Origin: Deltaproteobacteria bacterium
GTDB taxonomy: Bacteria > Desulfobacterota > Syntrophobacteria > Syntrophobacterales > Syntrophobacteraceae
Length of the DNA stretch: 64,000 nucleotides
Reading direction: 5' to 3'
Assembly: GCA_021777755.1 (NCBI GenBank)
Contig: JAJYDE010000004.1
Coordinates: 62,001-126,000, forward strand
How positions within the stretch are numbered: position 1 is the first letter of the stretch; every line of letters begins with the position of its first letter. The notes beneath the pieces were generated by a model. It saw nothing but the letters and a program-made list of their open reading frames with translations, made no database searches and was not told the DNA's origin. Shown one piece after another: positions 35,689 through 45,015 of the stretch. The translations under genes and the position numbers were made by a program.

Positions 35689-36834
35689 ATGGACATTGAT
35701 CAGCGGGGCACGGCCGTTCCAAGCATAGAGTGCTTTGTCAACACCGGTTTGCGCAAAATCCCCATACACGAGGAAGCCCCGGGGCGATCGATCAGCCTGG
35801 AAAAGCTGCCGGGAGAGACCTCCATGACCTACGGCCAATACCTCGATTCCCTGGCTCGGCTGCTCTCCGATAATTCCTTCGAGGTTTTGCGAAACATTTT
35901 CGTAAAACTTCCGGCGCCCGCCCCAAGGCTTGAAGAGGCCTCATCCATAGAACTCACGGCCGAAAAGCACGGCGCACTCTACTCCGTTTCGCGGCTGCGG
36001 GTGCGCTTTGGAGCCGAGGCCCGCCAGTTTGCCGTAAACTGCGCCTTTTCACCTCGGCAACAGGCATTCCTCCAGATCGAGGCCGACTTGCTTGCGGAGC
36101 TGACAGAAAGATTTCCCCTCGGTTTTCTGCCCTCGCCCCTCGTCTGCGCGCAAGCCCCGGGACTCAAGCTCTTCATTGCCGAATGGTTTGAAAACCATCA
36201 CGAGTTCCACCTGTCGGCAAACGGCGAGGCAGAGCCGGTCGTAAAGGTATGGGGCGATTGCGGGGAGCGCAAAATCATCGAGCGCGAAAAAATTCCCGAA
36301 CTCTACGCCGGGGCTGCAAACATCCTCACCTCATATCTCGACGTCGACTCCTTTTGTCAAATTTACCCGTGGCACCATGCGGCGGGGGATTTCATCCTCG
36401 ACGCCGCAAAAGAGCCCCCGAGCCTCAGACTCGTAACCGCAAGGGGCTATCGGTCCCTGCTTTCCATCGAGTCCGACCGCCCTGACAAAATGTTGGGGGG
36501 ATTACATTTTTTTGTCAATCTTTGCATACGGTTGCGGCTCGACAGGCTGGACGGGGTGGGAGAGCCGGCCTGGGCGGGACCGGAATGTCTGCCCGGGATC
36601 ATTCGCGGATTCAGCCAAGCATGGGAAACCCGGAGAAAAACTGTGGCATTGCCGGAAGCCGAAGAGATTTTTTCACTTTTCCAGGCCCTCTCGCCCGAAG
36701 AAAGGCTGGAGTTTGCACAAACCGTCGCATCCGACGGAATGGTGGAGGCGGACGAAGACGATTTTTTATCCGCCCGGATTTTCTCCTGCATGGCGGAACT
36801 GGCCAATGCCCTGGAAGGCCGGGAGAAAACATGA
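35689..36834 (+). CDS. Unknown protein with a possible kinase-like layout
   Basis: This 381-residue cytoplasmic protein is not recognised. ATG 35689 has GAGGTGG seven bases upstream. Segments FAVNCAFSPRQQAFLQIEADLL, LKLFIAEWFENHHEFHLS and YPWHHAAGDFIL fall in an order reminiscent of the small lobe, hinge and catalytic loop of aminoglycoside-phosphotransferase-like kinases, but key catalytic residues are not clearly present. The resemblance is weak. It diverges from ahbAB with about 160 bp between starts, and is followed 30 bp later by the convergent cobO gene. Confidence 0.65.
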   Translation: MDIDQRGTAVPSIECFVNTGLRKIPIHEEAPGRSISLEKLPGETSMTYGQYLDSLARLLSDNSFEVLRNIFVKLPAPAPRLEEASSIELTAEKHGALYSVSRLRVRFGAEARQFAVNCAFSPRQQAFLQIEADLLAELTERFPLGFLPSPLVCAQAPGLKLFIAEWFENHHEFHLSANGEAEPVVKVWGDCGERKIIEREKIPELYAGAANILTSYLDVDSFCQIYPWHHAAGDFILDAAKEPPSLRLVTARGYRSLLSIESDRPDKMLGGLHFFVNLCIRLRLDRLDGVGEPAWAGPECLPGIIRGFSQAWETRRKTVALPEAEEIFSLFQALSPEERLEFAQTVASDGMVEADEDDFLSARIFSCMAELANALEGREKT

Positions 36835-36864
36835 CGGGATTCAAGGATAGCCCCCCGGCTTGGC

Positions 36865-37389
36865 TCAGAACTCGATTCCCTTGCTTGCCTTGAGTCCCCG
36901 GTCCTGGAAAGGATGCTTTACGACCTTCATCTCCGTCACCAGGTCCGCGGCCGCAATGAGTTTTTCCGGGGCGTTTCTTCCCGTGACAACTATATGGCTG
37001 GTGGTCCTGCTCTCAAGGCCTTCGAGCACCGTTTCAAGGGGCAGAAGCCCCAAGGAGAGTACGATGTTGAGTTCGTCAAGGACGATCATGTCGTAACTTG
37101 CACGGCGTATGTGCGAGACGGCCTCCCGCCAGCCAGCTTCGGCAAGGCGCCGGTCTTCTTCCAGGTTTTCCTTCTTCCAGGTAAATCCGGTTCCGAGGGG
37201 CCTGATTTCGATTTCTTCGATTTTTTTTACCGAGAGAAGTTCACCATAAGTCCATGCTCCCTTTATGAACTGCAGCACGAGCACCTTCATGCCATGCCCG
37301 GCCGCCCGCAGGGCCATTCCAAGCGCGGCCGTGGTCTTTCCCTTGCCGTCTCCGGTAAAGACTATCAACAAAGCTGTTCGGGAATTCAC
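36865..37389 (-). CDS. cobO: Corrinoid adenosyltransferase (CobO/BtuR family)
   Basis: This 174-residue enzyme transfers the adenosyl group from ATP to cob(I)alamin. The P-loop GDGKGKTTAALGMALRA is near the N-terminus, and the family's VLVLQFIKGAWTYGE, YDMIVLDELN and VVTGRNAPEKLIAAADLVTEM motifs follow. GTG 37389 is the start, with a GGGGGG run just upstream. It converges on the upstream unknown gene. It makes adenosylcobalamin available for B12-dependent enzymes; other cobalamin genes are outside the window. Confidence 0.93.
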   Translation of the reverse strand: MNSRTALLIVFTGDGKGKTTAALGMALRAAGHGMKVLVLQFIKGAWTYGELLSVKKIEEIEIRPLGTGFTWKKENLEEDRRLAEAGWREAVSHIRRASYDMIVLDELNIVLSLGLLPLETVLEGLESRTTSHIVVTGRNAPEKLIAAADLVTEMKVVKHPFQDRGLKASKGIEF

Positions 37390-37409
37390 ACATTCCCCCC
37401 GTGATGGAC

Positions 37410-37433
37410 AAAAAAAAGCGGGCCGAAGCCCGC
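37410..37433 (-). terminator. Rho-independent terminator after fmdB
   Basis: On the minus strand the hairpin GCGGGC-TTCG-GCCCGC is followed by a run of seven T. It lies about 70 bp after the fmdB stop codon and just before cobO's start. Confidence 0.88.
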
Positions 37434-37504
37434 AAAACTTTCAAAAATGGAGCCCGGCGGAAATTATTGGCCGGGAGGTGACGAACACTTCGATTGCCAA
37501 GGCC

Positions 37505-37768
37505 TCACGAATGCTTTGCCGGGGAACTCTCGGTTTTGGTCTCGGCAGCACAGGGTTTGCTCTCCGCCGGCTTTGCCGTGCTCTGGTTCTTGCCGGCATA
37601 GTCGGTCGTGTACCAACCTGAACCCTTAAGATGGAAAGTGCTCATGGAAATGAGCTTCCGAAGCTGACCGTCACATTGCTCGCACCGGGTCAGCGGCGGA
37701 TCGGAAAATCGTTGCATCGCTTCACTGGTCTTTCCGCATTTCAAGCATTCGTACTCGTAGATTGGCAT
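37505..37768 (-). CDS. FmdB-type zinc-ribbon protein
   Basis: This 87-residue protein has the FmdB-family N-terminus MPIYEYECLKCGK with a second Cys pair in RCEQCDG, forming one zinc ribbon, then a low-complexity Ser/Lys/Glu tail. Family members are called putative regulators (FmdB) because of a formamidase operon, but function is not proved. ATG 37768 has GGAGG upstream. The gene stands alone and ends at a clear terminator. Confidence 0.9.
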   Translation of the reverse strand: MPIYEYECLKCGKTSEAMQRFSDPPLTRCEQCDGQLRKLISMSTFHLKGSGWYTTDYAGKNQSTAKPAESKPCAAETKTESSPAKHS

Positions 37769-37857
37769 AAGTCCGCCTCCTCGCACTATCATATAATTCA
37801 TTGGAAATCTAAATCATTATAAATCCGAACCCTTCAATGTCAAGGATCATCTCGGGT

Positions 37858-39783
37858 TCAAGGATAAACCTGGCCAACGGTCCCTTTGCGAACCTGGAAA
37901 ATCGAGTATTGGCGCTCCAGATCGCCCCCCGGACCGATGGTATACTTTCCCGTAACCCCGTTGAAATCTTTGGCCCGCTCGATCAGGTTATTGAACAGCT
38001 TATTGCGGTTGCTCACCCCGCCTTCGGCGCTTCTGGCCTCGAGCAGCATGGTGAGCGCATCGTAGGCCTGGGCCTCCAGATAAGAAGGCGTCGAACTGTA
38101 GAGCCCCTGGTATTCTTTTTCAAAGGCCTGAACCTTGGGATTATCGCTTTGCGGATAAAACGCGGTGGCGAACATGGCGCGATCGACATAAACGCCTCCG
38201 GCCCGCGCCAGCGAGTTTTCGCTCCACAGATTGGTTCCCAGCAGTGTGACGCCAACGATATTATTGTATGGAAGCTGAGGAGCTATCAGAGAAACGACGC
38301 TTACCTCGTCGGGGATGAAAAGGGCATCGAAGGGAGTGCCTTCGATGTCGGAAAGCGGAGCGTTTTTCTTTGCTATCTCCATTAACTGGTGGAGAGGCGC
38401 GGTAAAATCGGTGCTCTTTTCCATGTAGGAGGCGCTGGCCATCATCTGGCCGCCGTTTTTTTCGACCGTTTCGGCAAAAATTTTGGCCAGTTTTTGCCCG
38501 TAGCGATCATCGGGGTAAAGACAGGCAAAGCGTTTGAACCGCAGCTTGGTGCGACAGTAGCGCACCAGGGTATCGACCAGATCGTGGCTGTCGATAAAGG
38601 CGTGGAGAACAAAGGTATGGTTGGTGGCCCCACCGGCTTCCTTCTGTGTAAAAGAAAGCAGCGGAACGCCCTGACGGTCAGCCAGGGGCATAACGGTGCG
38701 GTTCGCCTGGTAGCCAAGGGGCCCGACGATCGCCAAAACGCCGTCCTCTCCAACCAGTGCGTTATAGGAAGCCGTGGCGGTATCCGGATCAAGACCGGCG
38801 TCTTTAACGTCCAGGGTGACCTTTTCTTCGGGGTGTGCGGCCCTCCAATCGGATAGAGCCATGTTCAGGCCGCGGATAACCATGTCCCCGTATACCGCAT
38901 TGGGACCTTTGAGCGGCACCATGACGCCTATTCTGCCGGGGTTGAGGGGAATACTGGTGTCAACGACGCCCGCGCCCCTCAGGGCGGCCTCCAGGTCCGA
39001 GGCGATCGGGTGGTCGGGATATTGGGCAAGGTCTTGCTTCAGAAGACGGCTGGCATCATCTTTGCGACCACCAGCCATTTCGAGCTGAGCACGGCGATAG
39101 TCCAAAAAGACCTTCATAAAGCCGGAGGGCCGCTTTCTATAAAGAGCGGCAAGCTCTTTGTCGCCAGCCCCGGCAAGGGTATGCTCGGTTAGAGCCGCAA
39201 CGGTTTTTTTCTGCTCTGCGTCCTTTGCGGCCGTAAAGCCGGCCTTGCACCACCTGAAGGCCGTTTCAACATCCTGCCTGGAGTTGTAGAGCCCGATCAT
39301 GAGCCGGGCCAGTCCATAACGAACATCGGGTTCAGCTTCCGATTTTCGCCAGAGCTTGACCGCCTTGCTCATCACCTGCTTTTGCTTGCCCTCACGCGCG
39401 AGCAACCTGAGTTGATTGAGCTTTGCGGTGTCGATCCCATCCCATTTGGGGTATTGGTAGACAAGATAATCGAGATAACGGGCGGCTCTATCCAACCGGC
39501 CCTGCTCGAGATAAATCTCACCGACTCTGTTCATCGATTCGGCCGCAACGGCGGTACCGGGGAATTCCTTCGTAATCCTGATCCAAAGCCGAAGGGCGCC
39601 CGGCACGTCTTTGGCACGATAGCTCTCGTCGGCCCGTTTATAGAGCCTTGCGGCATCGGGCGGGGTTTCAGTTGTAAAGCTGGCCGACAGATTGGGGGGT
39701 TTATTTCCGCCCCCCCCGCAACCGGTAAGAATTGTCAGGACAAGCAGGCAAGAAAACCAACCGCCTTTTTTAAAATTACCCAT
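37858..39783 (-). CDS. LpoA/LivK-like lipoprotein with TPR region
   Basis: This 641-residue protein starts with a lipoprotein signal (LTGC lipobox, then a Gly run), continues with ~250 residues of TPR-like repeats (LYKRADESYRAKDVPGALRLW onwards) and ends in a periplasmic-binding-protein fold (IGVMVPLKGPNAVYGDMVIRGL, AIVGPLGYQANRTVMPLADR). The combination resembles LpoA, the outer-membrane activator of penicillin-binding protein 1A, and also branched-chain amino acid receptors. ATG 39783 directly precedes the signal. It follows the dnaK terminator on the same strand. Confidence 0.83.
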   Translation of the reverse strand: MGNFKKGGWFSCLLVLTILTGCGGGGNKPPNLSASFTTETPPDAARLYKRADESYRAKDVPGALRLWIRITKEFPGTAVAAESMNRVGEIYLEQGRLDRAARYLDYLVYQYPKWDGIDTAKLNQLRLLAREGKQKQVMSKAVKLWRKSEAEPDVRYGLARLMIGLYNSRQDVETAFRWCKAGFTAAKDAEQKKTVAALTEHTLAGAGDKELAALYRKRPSGFMKVFLDYRRAQLEMAGGRKDDASRLLKQDLAQYPDHPIASDLEAALRGAGVVDTSIPLNPGRIGVMVPLKGPNAVYGDMVIRGLNMALSDWRAAHPEEKVTLDVKDAGLDPDTATASYNALVGEDGVLAIVGPLGYQANRTVMPLADRQGVPLLSFTQKEAGGATNHTFVLHAFIDSHDLVDTLVRYCRTKLRFKRFACLYPDDRYGQKLAKIFAETVEKNGGQMMASASYMEKSTDFTAPLHQLMEIAKKNAPLSDIEGTPFDALFIPDEVSVVSLIAPQLPYNNIVGVTLLGTNLWSENSLARAGGVYVDRAMFATAFYPQSDNPKVQAFEKEYQGLYSSTPSYLEAQAYDALTMLLEARSAEGGVSNRNKLFNNLIERAKDFNGVTGKYTIGPGGDLERQYSIFQVRKGTVGQVYP

Positions 39784-39874
39784 AGCAAGAAGCCTCTCGG
39801 GGGAATTCAGCACGTCTCCGAAAATCGGAGGAAACCATAAGCCCCGCCTCGCCAACTGATTCCAGCAGGTGAAA

Positions 39875-39907
39875 AGTAAACAGGGGCACCTCTACCAGCG
39901 TGCCCCT
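39875..39907 (-). terminator. Probable terminator of hrcA-grpE-dnaK
   Basis: An eight-base stem (AGGGGCAC with GTGCCCCT) around a 10-base loop lies 59 bp after the dnaK stop. On the minus strand it is followed by the T-rich GTTTACTTTTC. Confidence 0.65.
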
Positions 39908-39965
39908 TAATACATCGGAAAAGGTTTCAAGAAAAGGTGAAATCGGAAATTTTATCCCCTGTTTC

Positions 39966-41876
39966 CTATTTCTTTACTTCCTCGAAGTCGGCATCGACCA
40001 CATCGTCGTCGGGTTTTTTCTGCTGCCCGGGGCCGGCTTCAGGACCCGGACCCGGTTGGCCCTGGGGGCCGGCGGCCCGTTTGTAAGCCTCTTCAGCCAC
40101 CTTGTGGGAAAGCTGCATGAGGGTGTCGAGCTCTTTTTGGATGTCGTCCTTGCTGTCGCCTTCCATGGTGGTACGCAGCTTGGCGATCTGGGCCTCGATG
40201 TCCGATTTGGTCTTCTGATCGAGCTTATCACCCATATCGCGCATGGTTTTCTCAGTGCTGTAGATGAGCGTATCGGCCTGATTTCTGGCCTCGATCAGTT
40301 CGCGCTTTTTCTTGTCCTCCTCGGCGTGGGCCTCGGCCTCGCGCACCAGGTTCTTGATTTCCTCATCGTTGAGGCCGCTAGAAGCGGTTATCTGAATGGA
40401 CTGTTCCTTCTGGGTGGCCAGGTCCTTGGCCGAAACATGCACAATGCCGTTGGCGTCGATATCGAAGGTGACTTCGATCTGGGGAATGCCCCGGGGCGCC
40501 GCGGGGATTCCGACCAACTCGAAGCGGCCCAGGGTCTTGTTGTCCGAAGCCATGTCGCGTTCGCCCTGTAGAACATGAATGGAGACCGCGGTCTGATTGT
40601 CGGTGGCAGTTGAAAACGTCTGGCTCTTGCGGGTGGGGATGGTGGTGTTTCGCTCGATCAGCTTGGTCATAACGCCGCCAAGGGTTTCGATGCCAAGCGA
40701 CAGAGGTGTCACGTCGAGAAGCAGGACGTCTTTTACATCGCCTCTCAGAACGCCGCCCTGGATTCCGGCCCCCACCGCGACGACTTCGTCGGGGTTGACA
40801 CCCTTGTGAGGCTCTTTTCCGAAAAATTCCTGCACCTTCTGCTGAACCCTGGGCATTCTGGTCATACCGCCCACCAGGATCACCTCGTCTATCTCGCTGC
40901 GCGACAGCCCCGCGTCCTTAAGCGCTTGCTCCATGGGCGGGCCAAGCTTGTCGATCAGTTCTTCGACCATCGATTCGAGCTTGGCCCGGGTAAGCTTTAT
41001 GTTCATGTGCTTGGGCCCTGAGGCATCGGCTGTGATAAAGGGCAGATTGATCTCGGTTTCCATGGTGGTGGAAAGCTCGATTTTAGCCCTCTCGGCAGCT
41101 TCCTTGAGCCTCTGCAGTGCCATTTTGTCCGAGCGAAGATCGATCCCGTAGTCTTTTTTGAACTCGGTGGCCAGCCAGTCGATTATGCGCTGGTCGAAAT
41201 CTTCTCCCCCCAGATGGGTGTTGCCGTTGGTGGATTTGACCTCGAAGACGCCCTCGCCTATTTCGAGTATGGAGATATCGTAGGTGCCCCCGCCAAGATC
41301 GAAGACGGCTATTTTTTCATCCTTTTTCTTGTCCAGCCCGTAGGCAAGGGAAGCCGCCGTGGGTTCGTTTATGATGCGAAGCACGTTGAGGCCGGCAATT
41401 TTACCGGCGTCCTTGGTCGCCTGCCTCTGGCTGTCATTGAAATAGGCAGGCACCGTAATGACCGCGTCAGTCACCTTTTCCCCGAGGTAGTCTTCGGCGG
41501 TTTGCTTCATCTTGGTCAGAATAAAGGCCGAGATTTCCGTGGGGCTGTAGTCGCGGCCCCGAATGTGGATGTTGGTGTCCCCGTTGCCGGCCCGCACGAT
41601 CTGGTAGGGCAAAACCTTCGTATCGTCGAGGACTTCCTTGGTATCGAACTTGCGGCCGATGAGCCTTTTTACCGCAAAAACCGTATTTTCCGGATTGGTG
41701 ATCGCCTGCCGTTTGGCGACCTGTCCGACCAGCCGCTCGTTACTCTCGGTGATGGCCACCATGGAAGGGGTAAGGCGACTGCCTTCCGCGTTGGTCAATA
41801 CCTTGGGCTCCTTTCCTTCCATGATTGCGACCACTGAATTGGTGGTTCCGAGGTCGATTCCTATAACTTTACTCAT
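39966..41876 (-). CDS. dnaK: Chaperone DnaK (Hsp70)
   Basis: This 636-residue protein is a complete DnaK. The nucleotide-binding domain begins [14 protein letters not shown] and has the [20 protein letters not shown] and LAYGLDKK motifs; the substrate-binding domain and helical lid follow, with the C-terminal acidic end [21 protein letters not shown] lies before ATG 41876. It is the third gene of hrcA-grpE-dnaK; dnaJ is not in the window. CIRCE upstream of hrcA implies heat-shock repression by HrcA. Confidence 0.98.
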   Translation of the reverse strand: MSKVIGIDLGTTNSVVAIMEGKEPKVLTNAEGSRLTPSMVAITESNERLVGQVAKRQAITNPENTVFAVKRLIGRKFDTKEVLDDTKVLPYQIVRAGNGDTNIHIRGRDYSPTEISAFILTKMKQTAEDYLGEKVTDAVITVPAYFNDSQRQATKDAGKIAGLNVLRIINEPTAASLAYGLDKKKDEKIAVFDLGGGTYDISILEIGEGVFEVKSTNGNTHLGGEDFDQRIIDWLATEFKKDYGIDLRSDKMALQRLKEAAERAKIELSTTMETEINLPFITADASGPKHMNIKLTRAKLESMVEELIDKLGPPMEQALKDAGLSRSEIDEVILVGGMTRMPRVQQKVQEFFGKEPHKGVNPDEVVAVGAGIQGGVLRGDVKDVLLLDVTPLSLGIETLGGVMTKLIERNTTIPTRKSQTFSTATDNQTAVSIHVLQGERDMASDNKTLGRFELVGIPAAPRGIPQIEVTFDIDANGIVHVSAKDLATQKEQSIQITASSGLNDEEIKNLVREAEAHAEEDKKKRELIEARNQADTLIYSTEKTMRDMGDKLDQKTKSDIEAQIAKLRTTMEGDSKDDIQKELDTLMQLSHKVAEEAYKRAAGPQGQPGPGPEAGPGQQKKPDDDVVDADFEEVKK

Positions 41877-41941
41877 TTAAACGCCTCCTTAGGGTTTGGG
41901 CCGTGGAGCGTGCCTACTCCAGGTTCGGCCATGAGAACTGT

Positions 41942-42505
41942 TCAACAATTTGTATCTTTAGGGCTTCGCGCCACCGCAACCCTTGCAGGTCTAAGGAGCC
42001 GGTCCCGTAACATGTAGCCCTTCTGAAACTCCTTCGTCACAGTCATATCGGGAAAGTCGGAGGTCTGCTCCTGGAGCACCGCCTCGTGCATGTTGGGGTC
42101 GAAGGCCGCGCCCACGGACTCGAACGGCACGGCGCCAAACCTGGCGAGCGCGTCGAGGAAGCTCTTGTGGGTCATCCTCACCCCTTCCAACAATCCCTTG
42201 CAATCTTCATCCTCTTTTTCCCCGTGCTCAATCGCCCGCTCCAGGTTGTCGATCACCTCGACAAGCTGGCGCAGAATACTTTCATTGGCGTATGCTATCG
42301 ATTCGGCTTTCTCCCTTTCCAGCCGCTTTCTGGTATTGTCAAGCTCGGCGGCAAGCCTCAGAATGCGCTCTTGAGAATCTTTGAGCTCGGTTTCCCGTTT
42401 TTTTAAAAGCTCCCGGCAATCTTCCCGGGCAGCCTCGCCCCCGATTTCCGCCTGGTCATCGGCGGCAGGTTTTTTGTCCGTGTTCTTTTCATCAGCATTT
42501 ATCAA
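41942..42505 (-). CDS. grpE: Nucleotide exchange factor GrpE
   Basis: This 187-residue protein has the long N-terminal coiled coil (LLKKRETELKDSQERILRLAAELDNTRKR) and the C-terminal beta domain with FDPNMHEAVLQE and KGYMLRDRLLRPARVAVA signature. GrpE releases ADP from DnaK. I place the start at TTG 42505, which has GGAGGG about seven bases upstream; the longer GTG at 42532 has none. It lies between hrcA and dnaK in the HrcA-controlled operon. Confidence 0.94.
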   Translation of the reverse strand: MINADEKNTDKKPAADDQAEIGGEAAREDCRELLKKRETELKDSQERILRLAAELDNTRKRLEREKAESIAYANESILRQLVEVIDNLERAIEHGEKEDEDCKGLLEGVRMTHKSFLDALARFGAVPFESVGAAFDPNMHEAVLQEQTSDFPDMTVTKEFQKGYMLRDRLLRPARVAVARSPKDTNC

Positions 42506-42612
42506 ACTGTTCCCTCCATTTGATACGACCACGGCTTTGACAGAATCTCGCCGAGGTGACGAACTTGCATGGAAGCAAGCCAGGCGAAAAACCGCCGGCC
42601 CGAAGCCATCCC

Positions 42613-43662
42613 TTAGGCCTCATCCGCAATATCGAGCATCTGGCTGAGGAACTGGGCCGTAAATTCCACGATCGGTATAATCCTGGAGTAGTCCATCCGC
42701 AGGGGGCCGATCACGCCCAGAACACCCAGCGGGGTGTCGCCGCGACGAAAAGGAGCCGAAACCAGGCTCATGTCCTGCCACTCCCCCAGAAGTTCCCCTT
42801 CGGCCCCCAGCACAATCTGAATTCCCGTCGAAGCCTTGAGGGTCTCATCGAGAAGCCTGATCATCTTGGACTTATCCTCGAAGGCCTGCAGAATGCGCCG
42901 CATCTGTTCGACATGGGCGAACTCGGGGTTGTCCAGAAGATTGGTCTTGCCTTCGATGTAGATCTCGCTGTCCTCGATGGCATACTGGATCGCATGGTTG
43001 GCCATCTGCAAAGCCATGGAAAACAGCCGGTCGAAAAGCGCCTTCTCGCTCTCCATTTCCTCCCGTATGCGCTGCTTGACCCTGGAGAAGGGCACATTTT
43101 GAAGCAGCTCGTTGATATACAGGCTGTGCTTGTCGAGTTCGCCCTGGCTGATTTCATCCCTGGACTCGATATGGGTCTGGTGAATCAAGCCGTCCTTGGA
43201 AATGAGAATCACCATGATATCGAAGGGACCAAGCCTCAGGAATTCAATGTGTTTGAACGAAGCGATCGACTGCTTGGGCCAAAGAACCACACCGGCCTGC
43301 CGGCAGTATTGCGAAAGCAGCCGGGAGGTGCCCCGCAGAAGCTGGGCGATATCCTGCGGGCGGTTTTGAAGCGCATCGCGGATCCGGTCTTTTTCAGACC
43401 CCACAAGCTGTCTCGATCTCATTATCGAATCGAGATAGAGCCTCAAACCCTTGACCGTCGGGATGCGCCCCGCCGATGTGTGGGGCTGGTGCAAAAGGCC
43501 CATTTCCTCAAGGTCGGCCATCACGTTTCGAATGGTAGCCGGACTGACATTCATCACACCTCTTTTGGAAATGGTCCTCGAGCCCACCGGTTCGCCGGTT
43601 TCGATATAGTCGGTAATAATGGCTTCGAGAACTGTCTGATCGCGTTGCGTAAGCCCAATCAC
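42613..43662 (-). CDS. hrcA: Heat-inducible transcription repressor HrcA
   Basis: This 349-residue repressor has the N-terminal winged helix with PVGSRTISKRG and SPATIRNVMADLEEMG, a GAF-like central region and the DYSRIIPIVEFTAQFLS end. The start is GTG 43662, with GGAGG seven bases upstream; the upstream frame runs into the CIRCE element. It binds CIRCE to repress this operon and is probably autoregulated. The large plus-strand frame across it is a shadow. Confidence 0.96.
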   Translation of the reverse strand: MIGLTQRDQTVLEAIITDYIETGEPVGSRTISKRGVMNVSPATIRNVMADLEEMGLLHQPHTSAGRIPTVKGLRLYLDSIMRSRQLVGSEKDRIRDALQNRPQDIAQLLRGTSRLLSQYCRQAGVVLWPKQSIASFKHIEFLRLGPFDIMVILISKDGLIHQTHIESRDEISQGELDKHSLYINELLQNVPFSRVKQRIREEMESEKALFDRLFSMALQMANHAIQYAIEDSEIYIEGKTNLLDNPEFAHVEQMRRILQAFEDKSKMIRLLDETLKASTGIQIVLGAEGELLGEWQDMSLVSAPFRRGDTPLGVLGVIGPLRMDYSRIIPIVEFTAQFLSQMLDIADEA

Positions 43663-43681
43663 ATTCGGAGCCTCCCTGCTG

Positions 43682-43708
43682 GTAGCACTCACCCCAAAAG
43701 AGTGCTAG
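43682..43708. promoter_or_regulatory. CIRCE element
   Basis: The inverted repeat GTAGCACTC-N9-GAGTGCTAG matches the CIRCE consensus TTAGCACTC-N9-GAGTGCTAA in 16 of 18 arm bases, with the usual nine-base spacer. It ends 20 bp before the hrcA start codon, so HrcA should repress hrcA-grpE-dnaK through it. Confidence 0.95.
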
Positions 43709-43758
43709 AGAAACGTAGTGCTATCGGAGACATTTGTCAAGACGAGAGCCCCATAACC

Positions 43759-44826
43759 TTAACGATCTTTTTGAATCAAACGGCAAAAACCGGTCAGCAG
43801 ATCGAGGACCCGGGCGGCCTGGTCTTCGGGGAGGCTTCCGCAGCCGCACCCCGGGGTAAACAGGGAGTGCTCGATCAGCTCGTCTCGGGTGAGCCGGCCG
43901 GCGGCAAGAGAGCCGACCTGGGCGGTCCACCTGGCGAGCAGGCTCTCGGGGGTCTCCGAGCGTATGGCTTCGGGGTCCGAGGTCGGGACGACTCCCCAGG
44001 CCATGTTCGCACCCCTGTCGATAAAGTCGAAAAATTGTTTCGAATAGATGGCGAACTTTTCGAAATAGCCGTAGGAGTCGAAATTGATGATATCGACATT
44101 GGAGTCGAAGACGAGCTGCCAGTCGGTATTGGCGCACACGTGAACGCCGGCAAGGCCCCCCGCGGCGTGAACGGCCTCGACCACTTCGCCAAGAAGCCTG
44201 ACAACCAGTTCGCCCGAGACGGTGATAAGGGCCGAGGAGCCGAACCCGGCCAGTCCGGGTTCATCGAGGAAAATGATGACCGGGACTTTGAATTGGCGCA
44301 GAATTCCGATCTGCCAGCGGGCTTTGAGGCCCAGGAGCTTGGGCACGATATCCAGAAAACGCTCGTCATGAATGAGCGCCCGGCCGTCCTGGTCTTTGAG
44401 GCCGCAAAGAAGGGTAAAGGGGCCGGTCACCTGGCCTTTTACGGCGCCAAGGGCGGGAGAAGCTTTCTTGAGAGTCTGGACGAAGGAGCGGAAAGTGGCT
44501 CCGGTTTGCTCGCCAAGACCGAAGGGGGAGCGGTCGATATCGAGCAGGCCGTCGGCCTCGGCAATAAATGCCTCGTAAAAATGGAGCACCTCCCGGTCGA
44601 AATCGGGCGCGAGGCAATCGACAAACTGCCGCTGCCCCGAGTCGACGAAGCCGGGCAGGCCTTCCACATACTGGACCATCATCCGCTCGGCGGGATAAAA
44701 GGGCAACTGGGGCCAAACAGGTATCCGGGGCGCCGCCTTCAAGATAAGGTCGATCGCGCCGGCGCGATCCTTCTGAGGCATGCTGCCGATAAGGGTGGCG
44801 CGGCCCGATCCAAGAAAGTCGTTCAA
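43759..44826 (-). CDS. MetE/UroD-fold zinc methyltransferase (core-MetE-like)
   Basis: This 355-residue protein has the UroD/MetE barrel fold. Zinc-type residues can be matched to MetE: His and Cys in GVHVCANTDW and a late Cys in TPGCGCGSL. The N-terminus ATLIGSMPQKDRAGAIDLIL and FLDEPGLAGFGSS are typical of short core-MetE or uroporphyrinogen-decarboxylase-like proteins. Such enzymes can move methyl groups to homocysteine from corrinoid proteins or methyl-THF. The start is TTG 44826 with GGAG seven bases upstream. It is divergent from the AICAR transformylase gene; the exact substrate is not shown. Confidence 0.62.
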   Translation of the reverse strand: MNDFLGSGRATLIGSMPQKDRAGAIDLILKAAPRIPVWPQLPFYPAERMMVQYVEGLPGFVDSGQRQFVDCLAPDFDREVLHFYEAFIAEADGLLDIDRSPFGLGEQTGATFRSFVQTLKKASPALGAVKGQVTGPFTLLCGLKDQDGRALIHDERFLDIVPKLLGLKARWQIGILRQFKVPVIIFLDEPGLAGFGSSALITVSGELVVRLLGEVVEAVHAAGGLAGVHVCANTDWQLVFDSNVDIINFDSYGYFEKFAIYSKQFFDFIDRGANMAWGVVPTSDPEAIRSETPESLLARWTAQVGSLAAGRLTRDELIEHSLFTPGCGCGSLPEDQAARVLDLLTGFCRLIQKDR

Positions 44827-45015
44827 AACGCGGCTCCTTTCGCGTAAAGGGTTAAAAGCATCGAAAATATGGCAGACGGTTGCGCCTGGTGCGAACCGAA
44901 TTTGACGACACATCTTGGACAAATAATCCCATCTTGCCGACCTATCAAGTTTTATTTGATTTTAAGCCCCGGGCTGATTTACTAATGCGGACACTAAACA
45001 CTTCAGGAGGAATGA

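Noticed and set aside
42556-44847. 763-codon plus-strand open frame
   Set aside because: It runs opposite to hrcA and the MetE/UroD-like gene, both with clear family signatures; its own translation has no domain and arises from GC-rich codon bias.
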